NCBI GenBank assembly: GCA_964640385.1
Contig: CAZXFL010000002.1
Coordinates: 62,001 to 126,000, forward strand
Direction of reading: 5' to 3'
Source: JBBDIK01 sp964640385
GTDB lineage: Bacteria > Actinomycetota > UBA4738 > JBBDHU01
DNA length: 64,000 bases
Shown: positions 37,856 to 46,462 of the stretch, in pieces
Layout of the letters: every line of letters starts with the position of its first letter
Numbering within the stretch: position 1 is the first letter of the stretch
Notes under the pieces: generated by a model
What the model saw: the letters and a program-made list of their open reading frames with translations, nothing else
Database searches by the model: none
What the model was told of the DNA's origin: nothing
Program-made: the position numbers and the translations under genes

Positions 37856-37903
37856 CACCTCAGATGGGGCAGGGACTCCAAGCACGGGGTCCCCTGAGAG
37901 GTG
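37856..37903 (+). promoter_or_regulatory. Hairpin that buries the ribosome site of the EAL gene
   Basis: CACCTC (37856-37861) pairs with GAGGTG (37898-37903); inside, GGGG (37866-37869) pairs with CCCC (37891-37894) and CTCC (37876-37879) with GGGG (37886-37889) around AAGCAC. The 3' arm contains the GAGAGG ribosome site for ATG 37908. Folding should reduce translation; whether a ligand or factor controls it is unknown. Confidence 0.35.
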
Positions 37904-37907
37904 TGCC

Positions 37908-39644
37908 ATGGAAGTTGACGAGGTCTTGGATGCCGCCGTGATCGGCGCGCAACCACTCTTCGCCGGGCTCAGCGACGAGGTCAAGGAGCGGATCCTCGGC
38001 CTCGCCCGCCGGATCGAGCTGGACGAGGATCACCGGATCGTCACCGAAGATACGCTGGGGGACAGCGCCTACATCTTGGTGGAGGGGCGGGTCTGTGTCG
38101 TGCAGCGGGGCCGTCAGGTGCGCGAACTTGGTCCGGGATCCGTGTTCGGAGAGCTCTCGCTGATCGACGGAGCGCCGCGATCAGCAACGATCGTGACGAT
38201 GACACCGGTCGTGTGTCTCGAACTTCAGCGTGAGCACCTGTGGCGGCTGTTCGAAGAGCAGCCGTCCGTGATGGCGCAGGTGATGCGCGGGCTCGTCATG
38301 CGGCTGCGCGAACTCGAGCGGCCGATCGATCGCCTCACCGGGTTGCCGAACCGGATGATGTTCGAGGAACTGCTCGCCATGGCGCTGAGCCGTGCCGAAC
38401 GATCGGGGTCCGCGGTCGCGGTGTTGCACGTCGGCCTGGACGGCTTCCGGTTGGTCAATGAAGGGCTCGGGTCGGTGGAAGCAGATCGGATCCTCATGGA
38501 GGTGACAGCGCGCCTGGCGGTGTCCTCCCCCGGCACGGTGTCGCGGGCGGGCGACGATGAGTTCCTCATCCTGGTTGCGGACGTGGACGGCACGGGTGCC
38601 GACGATCGTGCCGACGAGGACGACCCCGGATTCATCGCGGCGGAGGCGGCGGCGCACGCCGTTGCCGACTTGCTGAGGAAACCGTTCGTCTCGGGCGAGC
38701 AGGAGATTGTCATCACGGCGAGCACCGGGGCCGCGATCTTCCCGCGCTACTCGGAGAACGCGACCACGTTGATGCGCGATGCGGCGACCGCGATGCGCGA
38801 GAGCAAGGAGGATGGCCCGGGCGGGCACCTCGTGTCCACGAAGGGCACGGGCGACCCGGAAGGGCGGCTCCAGCTGGTCAACGACCTCCGACGTGCGGTG
38901 GAGGCGAACTCGTGGAAGCTCCTCTATCAGCCGGTCGTCGGACTCCTTGACGGTAAGTTGGTCGGGGTCGAGGCGTTGGTCCGGTGGGAGCGGGACGGCG
39001 AGCTCGTGTCGCCGGCCGTGTTCATCCAACTGGCGGAGGATCTCGGTTTCATCGATGCGATAGGTGACTGGGTGATGGAGGAGAGCTGCCGGCAGTCGCA
39101 GGTCTGGCGCGACGAGGGCCTGGATCTCCGCATGTCGTTCAACCTGTCTCCGCGCGAGTTGCGGTGCGACGACCTGGTTGAGCGGCTGACCGCGCTCCTG
39201 GAGAAGTACGGCGTCCCGCCGACGCAGATGGTCGTCGAGGTGACCGAGACCAGCATGGAGACGCTCCCCGACCTGGTGCGAGGCGTCCTGGGGAGGCTCG
39301 CGATCGCCGGGATGGGGATATCGATCGACGACTTCGGCACCGGCTACTCGTCGCTGTCGCGCCTCAAGGACATGCCGATTTCGACCCTGAAGATCGATCG
39401 CTCGTTCGTGTCGGAACTCCCCGATCATGACGGTGCGGTCAACGTCGTGCGGGCCGTCATCCGGCTGGCGGAGAGCCTCAGGATGGTGTCGCTCGCCGAA
39501 GGGATCGAGACGCCCGAGCAGCGCTCGATGCTGACCACCTTGGGCTGCCAGCTGGGACAGGGGTACCTGTTCGCGAAACCCCTTCCGCCGGAACGGATCC
39601 TGGAGATCGCGCGAGAGGGCGGCCGGCCCATGGGTGAGGGCTAG
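37908..39644 (+). CDS. cNMP-binding / degenerate GGDEF / EAL phosphodiesterase
   Basis: 578 residues, three domains. Residues 10-125 are a cyclic-nucleotide-binding domain with an intact phosphate cassette (FGELSLIDGAPRSATI). Residues about 140-300 are a GGDEF domain whose signature reads RAGDDEF, so cyclase activity is doubtful. Residues about 325-575 form an EAL domain with all catalytic residues visible: VEALVRW, SFNLSPRE, EVTET, IDDFGTGYSS, LKIDRSF and AEGIET. The likely output is c-di-GMP hydrolysis under control of a cyclic nucleotide. It converges on a class III cyclase gene, with a five-base gap between stops. Confidence 0.85.
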   Translation: MEVDEVLDAAVIGAQPLFAGLSDEVKERILGLARRIELDEDHRIVTEDTLGDSAYILVEGRVCVVQRGRQVRELGPGSVFGELSLIDGAPRSATIVTMTPVVCLELQREHLWRLFEEQPSVMAQVMRGLVMRLRELERPIDRLTGLPNRMMFEELLAMALSRAERSGSAVAVLHVGLDGFRLVNEGLGSVEADRILMEVTARLAVSSPGTVSRAGDDEFLILVADVDGTGADDRADEDDPGFIAAEAAAHAVADLLRKPFVSGEQEIVITASTGAAIFPRYSENATTLMRDAATAMRESKEDGPGGHLVSTKGTGDPEGRLQLVNDLRRAVEANSWKLLYQPVVGLLDGKLVGVEALVRWERDGELVSPAVFIQLAEDLGFIDAIGDWVMEESCRQSQVWRDEGLDLRMSFNLSPRELRCDDLVERLTALLEKYGVPPTQMVVEVTETSMETLPDLVRGVLGRLAIAGMGISIDDFGTGYSSLSRLKDMPISTLKIDRSFVSELPDHDGAVNVVRAVIRLAESLRMVSLAEGIETPEQRSMLTTLGCQLGQGYLFAKPLPPERILEIAREGGRPMGEG

Positions 39645-39648
39645 GGCC

Positions 39649-42600
39649 CTACTCCAGCCGAGCGAGCGCGGCCTCGTTGCCCTTTCGTCGGTAGGCGTTA
39701 CGAGCGTCGTCGAGGATCTGCGCTGCCCGGTCCTGATCGCCGCGAGACAGCAGCACGTCCGAGAGGTCATACAGGGCGTCGGCGTGCATGTTGATGTGGT
39801 CTGTCGTCGCCGCGAGGTCCGCGGCCTCCCGAGCCAGCCGCTCGGCTTCGTCGCCGTTCCCCAGGTGGGCCAGGGCCCGCGCCTTCCCGCCGCGCCAGAC
39901 GACCTGGGACACGATGTCATCGCTGTCGGCCCAGTCCGCGCTCGTGTCGGCGAACCGCAGCGCTTCGTCCCATCGGGAACGCTCGCAGAGCGCCCGCGCA
40001 CGCATCGCGGCGAGGGTGGACGCGTACCCGCGCTCTCCAAGCTCGACGAGGGTGTCGAATCCCTCGCGGAGATCCCGTAAAGCTCCATCGGCGTTGCCGG
40101 CTAGGAGTTCGACGTCGGCCAGGGTTTCGGCGGTGGTCATGGCTCCGACCACCTCGCGCCCGAGCTGACGGTCGATCAACGATGCCTGATTGATGAGTTC
40201 GCGGCCGGAGTCGAACCGCCCGCTCATCGCCTGGAGGACCCCGAGGGTGTACAGCGTCGTGGCCTCGGCGGACTGACCGAGGTCTGCGTGCGACCGCAGC
40301 TCTTCGATCCGTTCGATCGCTTCCGGAACCGGCGCCGGTCCGTAGAGCAGCGCCGACGCGTACGCGGACAGGTACCGGCCGCCGTAGGCGCCGGCGCGAC
40401 GGGCATGCTCGGCGGCCGCGAGCGCCGCCTCTGCGGTATCGGCGCTCCGGCAGCGATAGATGTGGACGAAGGACAACATGCCGTAGGCCTGTGCGAGGCC
40501 TCGCTCGTCAGTGGCACGTCCGAACACGTCGATGGCATGACGGGCCGCCGCCTCCGCCCGTTCCGACCATCCTTCCGGGTCGACCAGTGAGTCGAGGTCG
40601 GCGCGAACGAGGGTGGTGCGCGCCTCCAAGCCCTCGTCACCGATGCCGCGCGCTCGCGCCGCCGCCTCGTCCAGGACGTCACGGGCGCGGTCGAAGTCGC
40701 CGGTGTCCAGGAGCGCTTCCGCGAGGCCGGGCAGGAGGTGGCGCCGGTCCGGGTCATCATCGGGCAGCAGCTCCACCGCGCGCCCGAGCAGGTTGGTCGC
40801 TGCGGGCATGTCCACGAGTTCGAGTGCGCGCCGGCCGGCGTGCCCGAGATGTGTCCCGGCGCGCCCTGCCAAGGCGAGCTCTACGTCGCGGATCGCGCCG
40901 AGTTCCGCGCGGAGGCGGAACGCCCGCTCCAGGTGGTACCCGATGATCTCCTCGTACTCGCGGCTCCGGTCCCGCGCGGCCCCTTCCAGCCAGTCCGCGA
41001 AGCGCTCGTGCAGTTCGGCGCGGAACTGCTTGAGCGCCGACTCGTACACCGCGTCGCGGATCAGGATGTGGCGGAACCGATAGGTCTCGTAGCCGAGCGC
41101 ATCCTGGCGGTCCGGCCGGATCAGTTCCGTTTCGGCCAGCGTGTCGAGGTGCTCTCGCACCTGCGCCGCCATCGACTCGGGGCTCAGCGCGATCAACGCG
41201 TCGACGTAGAAGCTCTGTCCCTGCACGGATGCCCGTTGAGCTTCGTCCCGATCCTCCGGCCGGAGCCGTTCGATGCGTGACGCCAGGATCGCCGAGATCG
41301 TCGGAGGGATCACGATCGTCGATAGGTCACGGGTCACGATCCAGTGGTCGCCCTCCTGCTCCAATGTGCCGTCCTCGACCAGCATCGCGAGGAGCTCCTC
41401 GACGAACAGGGGGTTGCCGTCGGCCGCCTCGGAGATCCGCGCGCGGGCCGTTTCGGGCAGTCCAGTGCTCCCGAGGAGGCCGTCGATCAGAACGCGGCTG
41501 TCCTCCGGTCCCAGCGGCTCGACGGTGAACGTGTGCGCGTCGCGGATGTCCTGACCCCACCGTGGATGTGCGTGGGCGAACTCCGGTCGGGCGATGCACA
41601 CGAGTAGGACGCGGGCATCGGTCGTCCAGCGCGCGAGGTGGTCGATCAGCTCCAGCAGCGTCGGCTGTGCCCAGTGCAGGTCGTCGAACACCAGGATCAC
41701 CGGATCCCGGCGCCCGAGGGCCTCCAGGAAATGGCGAACGGCACCGAACAGCTCCGCCGCCGGAACGTCGGCCTCGCGGAGCCCGAGCACCTTCGATATC
41801 TGCGCCGAAGTCTGCTCGCCGGCGATCTCGGAAAGTTTCGCCTCGGCTTCCTCCACGGAACCGTCCTCGGCGAGTCCGGCTGCCTGGCGGATCGCCTGGG
41901 CTACGGGCCAGAACGTGATGCCCTCGCCGTACGGGAGGCAGCGTCCTCGGAGCTGTGCCCAGGCGTCGCCGGCACGGCGGATGAGTTCTTCGGCCAGCCG
42001 CGACTTGCCGATGCCGGCGTCGCCCAGCACCGTCACCATGCGGCACACGCGGGCTCGCTCGACGTCTCGGAGTGCGTCGACCAACGCGCCGAGTTGCGCC
42101 GCCCGCCCGATCATCGGCGCATCGAGACGTCGCGAGGTTCCGGCCGTGTTCCGTCGTACGCCCAAGAGTCGGAACGCTGGGACCGGCTCGGACTTGCCCT
42201 TGAGCGTGAGAGGCTCGACGGGTTCGGCGGTGATCGCGGCGCGGGTGAGCCGCTGGGTGATGTCGCCGATCACGACCTCGCCGTCGCCGGCCGCTTGCTC
42301 CAGCCGGGCGGCGACGTTCACCGCGTCCCCGGTGACGAGCGTCTGTCCTTCGGCCGCGTCCCCGGCCACGACGGGTCCGGTGTTGACGCCGGTGCGGGTG
42401 ACCAGCTCCACGCCCCAGCGCTCGAGGAGATCATCGTTGAGGACGCCGACCGCGTCGCGCATCTCGGCGGCCGCTCTGACTGCGCGGAGCGCGTCGTCCT
42501 CGTGCACGGTCGGGATGCCGAACACCGCCATGACCGCGTCCCCGATGAACTTCTCCACGGTGCCCCCGTGCCGGTCGATGATGGCGCGCATCTGGTCGAA

Positions 42601-42798
42601 ATAGGTGCTCATCAGGGCCCGGAGAGACTCGGGGTCCATGCGTTCGCCGAGCTTCGTGGAATCGACGAGGTCGCAGAATAGGACCGAGACGGTCTTGCGG
42701 CTCTCGTGGGTGAGCGGTGCGGCCAGGGCGGATCCGCACGCGAGGCAGAACTTCGCGCGGTCCGGGTTGTCCTCTCCGCAGCTCGGGCAGGCCGGCAC
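39649..42798 (-). CDS. Class III nucleotide cyclase with AAA ATPase and TPR regions
   Basis: 1049 residues. An N-terminal zinc ribbon (CPSCGEDNPDRAKFCLACG) precedes a class III cyclase domain at about 36-190: metal Asp in LFCDLVDST, Lys in VEKFIGDAVMAVFG with the second metal Asp, and the transition-state Asn/Arg pair in VNVAARLEQA, so it should be active. An ATPase domain with P-loop GDAGIGKSR at about 260 and Walker B LVFDDLHW follows, then about 500 residues of TPR-like helices. This architecture is common in actinobacteria and mycobacteria; signals sensed are unknown. cAMP is the most likely product. No signal or membrane segment. Confidence 0.85.
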   Translation of the reverse strand: MPACPSCGEDNPDRAKFCLACGSALAAPLTHESRKTVSVLFCDLVDSTKLGERMDPESLRALMSTYFDQMRAIIDRHGGTVEKFIGDAVMAVFGIPTVHEDDALRAVRAAAEMRDAVGVLNDDLLERWGVELVTRTGVNTGPVVAGDAAEGQTLVTGDAVNVAARLEQAAGDGEVVIGDITQRLTRAAITAEPVEPLTLKGKSEPVPAFRLLGVRRNTAGTSRRLDAPMIGRAAQLGALVDALRDVERARVCRMVTVLGDAGIGKSRLAEELIRRAGDAWAQLRGRCLPYGEGITFWPVAQAIRQAAGLAEDGSVEEAEAKLSEIAGEQTSAQISKVLGLREADVPAAELFGAVRHFLEALGRRDPVILVFDDLHWAQPTLLELIDHLARWTTDARVLLVCIARPEFAHAHPRWGQDIRDAHTFTVEPLGPEDSRVLIDGLLGSTGLPETARARISEAADGNPLFVEELLAMLVEDGTLEQEGDHWIVTRDLSTIVIPPTISAILASRIERLRPEDRDEAQRASVQGQSFYVDALIALSPESMAAQVREHLDTLAETELIRPDRQDALGYETYRFRHILIRDAVYESALKQFRAELHERFADWLEGAARDRSREYEEIIGYHLERAFRLRAELGAIRDVELALAGRAGTHLGHAGRRALELVDMPAATNLLGRAVELLPDDDPDRRHLLPGLAEALLDTGDFDRARDVLDEAAARARGIGDEGLEARTTLVRADLDSLVDPEGWSERAEAAARHAIDVFGRATDERGLAQAYGMLSFVHIYRCRSADTAEAALAAAEHARRAGAYGGRYLSAYASALLYGPAPVPEAIERIEELRSHADLGQSAEATTLYTLGVLQAMSGRFDSGRELINQASLIDRQLGREVVGAMTTAETLADVELLAGNADGALRDLREGFDTLVELGERGYASTLAAMRARALCERSRWDEALRFADTSADWADSDDIVSQVVWRGGKARALAHLGNGDEAERLAREAADLAATTDHINMHADALYDLSDVLLSRGDQDRAAQILDDARNAYRRKGNEAALARLE

Positions 42799-43137
42799 GG
42801 CAGGAGTCTACGTCGCGGCTAGCGTACGCGTACCGTGATGCGCGCCATGTCGATCCCGATGTCGCCCTATCCCGGCACGCTGCCTACCACCTAGATGGTC
42901 GGGTCCGTGATCGGCTGGTCCAGAGTAGTCCCTCCAGGTCGTCGCGAAGCGCGTCCGGAGGCGGAGAGCTGGCTACTGACTGGCGGCTGAGGCTGAAGCC
43001 CTAGGGCGTTCGAACTAAATCCATCGGTCCTAGGCCTACATCGATAGCCGGAGCTTGCCATCTGTTCCTTGGGGCGAATAGGCTACCCCCAACGGTCCCA
43101 CACAGGCACCCGACAACAACTACCTGGGGGTATGGCC
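42799..43137 (+). other. 339-base gap upstream of the DUF11 protein gene
   Basis: No gene. It holds the upstream region of two diverging genes. The clearest signal is GCGAATAGGCT around 43075, nearly identical to GAGAATAGGCT around 2710 before the CsbD gene; TAGGCT may be a -10 box, with a leader of about 60 bases to ATG 43138. I see no riboswitch or RNA gene. Confidence 0.35.
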
Positions 43138-46100
43138 ATGACTCGTTCGTCCGTCCAGCTCCGACGCTTGAGGACGCTCATCGCCTCTCTCGGAGCCTTC
43201 CTGATCGCCCTCAGCGCCCTTCCCGTCCCGGCTGCGCAGGCCTATTCCGTGCCACCCGGCACTGAGTCCGTGCATGTGAACACGACGCTCGAGGGCTGTC
43301 GCAACGATGGGAGTATCCTGTTGCCCATCGGTGGCAAGTTCGTCTGCCCCGACGCTGCGTACACGCCCGGCAACCTAGGCAAGGGGTGGAACGAGCTCGA
43401 CCTCGTTCCCCACCGGCTTACGACGTTGCTGGGGTCCCAGGCGGCCGCGACGACTGACTACAACCTCTCGATCGCGGCCGACGGCGTTACCAGCGGCGAC
43501 GTCGGGTACGACGTCATCTCCGCTCCCGAGGTCAACGCCTCCAAGTCGGATGCATCCTGCACGGTCTCGGCCGGACCTCAGTCGCTGGAGGGAGACGCGG
43601 CGAACCCGGCAGGCGGCGGCACCGACACCGTTATCTTCCGCGACCTGACCATCCACCAGTCCAAGGGAACCACGTGTGTCTTCGATTACTACGAGCGTCT
43701 GGCCTTGGGGTCGCACCTCTACCCGGGTTCGTCACTGCAGTCGTACCTGGGCTCCGCCCCCGACCTCGGCGGCAGCAAGAAGACCGTCTCGATCCCGGTG
43801 AACGAGATCCTCCCGCAGAGCCTGAGCAAGGACATGACCGCCACACAGGGCTCGAAGCACATCTGGAACATCACGAAGGAAGCAACTCCGGTTTCGCTGA
43901 ACATCCCCAACACGTGCGGCACGGGGCCGAACGCCCGGCAAGCGCAGGTGGGGATCACGGTGTCCTGGGAACGGCTGCCCGCCGCGCAGGGCGGTCCCAT
44001 CACCATCCTGACCCACGTGTACGCGACCAACCCGTCGGCCCGGGTGATCACTACGACGGTCACCGACGACATCCGGTCGGGCACGACCGTCCTCGACTCC
44101 GCAGGCCCCGTGACCCAGGACGTACCGGCGAACACGGCCAACTTCCTGATGCTCACCCACACGACTGAGGTCCCGGACGGAACCGGGAACCTGAACGACG
44201 TCGCGACGGGGACCTACACCGACCTGGTCACGGGCGTCCCGATTCCCGGGAATACCACCGCGACGGCGTCGGCGAGCGTCCAGCAGAGTGGCGTCGTGAA
44301 GAACGCGACCGCAGTCATCTCCGACACCGAGTCCATCACCGGAGCGGGACTGACCTTCTCTGTGGACTCGACCTCAGGAGCGAGCGGAACCTTCGGTGGC
44401 GGATACACGCTCGGCACCCACACCACCGGGCCGGTCACGTGGACGTCCTCGACCCAGAGCGCCTCCGGCTCGATCACGTTCAGCAAAACCGTCTATGCGG
44501 CGAAAGGCACGATTACGCCCAACGGGAACCTGCACGATGCCGCCACCCTCACGGGATCTGACGGCTTCACCGCGAACGCGTCGTTGGATGTCGGCATCAG
44601 CGTCGACACCAAGGCGACCCTGACGATCGACAAGTCGATCCCGGACGTGCTCCAGGGCTTGGAAACCGCGTCCTTCACGTTCCGGGTCAAGGACGCATCG
44701 AACACCGAGGTCGCGACCCGCGTGATCACGTTCTCGGCCGGCGAGACGGCGGACTCCGCAGTCGTCGGTGACCTCGTGCCTGGCGTGTACACCGTGTCGG
44801 AGGATCCCGCCGCGGGGTGGACCCCGCAGTCCGACCAGGTCGTCGACCTCTCGGGTGATGCCTGCGAGGGAACCGCGGAGTTCGGGAACGACAGCCCCGC
44901 GGCATCCGCCAGCGTGAGGAAGGTCACCGACCCCGCAGGCTTCTCTGCGGATTGGACCTTCACCCTGACCGGCACGACGCCGGCGGGCCAGATCGCACCG
45001 GAGAGCGTCACCACCACGGGCGCCGGGGCTGTTGACTTCACGACGAACCTCGGCGAGGGCACCTACACCATCGCCGAGACTGCCCAGCCCGGATGGTCGA
45101 GCGACGGTGGAAATGCCGACTGCTCGTTCACGGTGAACCTGCCTGCGGATGCCGGGAAGGCTTTCGACTGCGTGTTCACGAACACCTACCAGCCCTCGAT
45201 CGACGTGACGAAGAGCGGCAACCAGATCAGCAAGATCGGCGATCCGGTCAGGTACACCTTCGACCTTCAGAACACGGGTTCGTCGGGTGGTCCGGCCGGT
45301 GCCCCGAGCCTGACGTGCACCATCACCGACCAGGCGATCGGATTCACGCGGACTGTGACGTTGGCACCGGGTGCCTCGGATCAGTCGTCCGCGCCCTTCA
45401 CGATTCCCGCGGGCGCCGACGATCCCTTCCCGAACACGGCCATCGCGACCTGCCACTACCCGGGGCTGACGCCGATCGTCGCCTCCGATCAGTCGAGCCA
45501 CTCGGTGAACCTGTTCCAGCCCTCGGTCAAGCTGACGAAGACCGGACCGGCTTCGGCGAAGCCCGGTGACCAGGTCACCTACGACATCACCATCGAGAAC
45601 ACCGCGTCGGCCGACGCACCGAACCTGGTGCTGGACTCCTTCAGCGACTCGCTCGTCGCCGGGGCCACCCCGCCGGCGGCGTGCGACGACCTGGCCTCTG
45701 GCGCGAGCTGCTCGTTCAGCTACGACTACACGGTTCNNNNNNNNNNNNNNNNNNNNNNNNNNNNNNNNNNNNNNNNNNNNNNNNNNNNNNNNNNNNNNNN
45801 NNNNNNNNNNNNNNNNNNNNNNNNNNNNNNNNNNNNTGGTGCTGGACTCCTTCAGCGACTCGCTGGTGGCCGGGGTCACCCCGCCGGCGGCCTGCGACGA
45901 CCTGGCGTCGGGGGAGAGCTGCTCATTCAGTTACACCTACACGCGACTGCAGTCCGACCCGAACCCGCTGGCGAACACCGCGACGGTGCACTACCACCCG
46001 AACGGGTTCCCTAACGACATCCACGATGCCGACACCTGGAACGTCCCGCTGCCTCAGATCCTCGAGGCGCTCAACACGTGGGAGATCCGGACAAACATGC

Positions 46101-46462
46101 CGAACAAGGTCAGGTCCGGTGGGTTCGATGCGCCGGTCACGTCGACGGTCACCGGCCGACTCAGGCGGCACTGCGGCTACATGATCGCGAAGTTCCGCGT
46201 GGATGGCGTCTTGGTCGACACGGCGAAGGTGACCACGAACTACCGAACCTTGGTCAAGCTGTACCTCAACGGAACGCTGATCCAATCGAAGATCGGGCAA
46301 TCGCACGACTGCTCGAAGGCTCCGATCACCACGACCGAGAGCCCGGCACCGACCGAGAGCCCGGCACCGACCGAGAGCCCGGCACCGACCGAGAGTCCGG
46401 CACCTGTTGAGAGCCCGGCTCCCGCGGAAAGTCCAGCGCCGGAGGTGGGCGGTATCGCTTAG
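43138..46462 (+). CDS. Exported DUF11/SpaA-like repeat protein (interrupted by assembly gap)
   Basis: The ATG at 43138 is seven bases after GGGGG; ATG 43132 is an alternative. A signal peptide (LIASLGAFLIALSALPVPA) leads a mature part of about 870 residues before the gap. Order: N-terminal unique domain, an Ig-like region, two SpaA/prealbumin-like modules (TFRVKD ... GVYTVSEDPAAGW and TFTLTGTTP ... YTIAETAQPGW), then DUF11 repeats (SIDVTKSGNQISKIGDPVRY). The gap at 45737-45836 falls between two almost identical DUF11 segments. After it the frame continues for about 208 residues, ending in six ESPAPT units and no LPXTG. Probably a surface or secreted adhesin. Its stop overlaps the minus-strand subtilase stop. 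Confidence 0.7.
45737..45836. other. Scaffold gap of 100 N inside a repeat protein gene
   Basis: Exactly 100 N, a placeholder rather than a measured length: the two flanks are in phase only if the missing length is a multiple of three. About 110 bases on each side are roughly 90% identical, which explains why the assembler stopped. Confidence 0.95.
46334..46441 (+). repeat. Six 18-bp repeats encoding (T/V/A)ESPAP
   Basis: Four units encode TESPAP, then VESPAP and AESPAP. The first three units are nearly identical at the DNA level. It forms a short proline-rich stalk at the protein's C-terminus. Confidence 0.85.
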
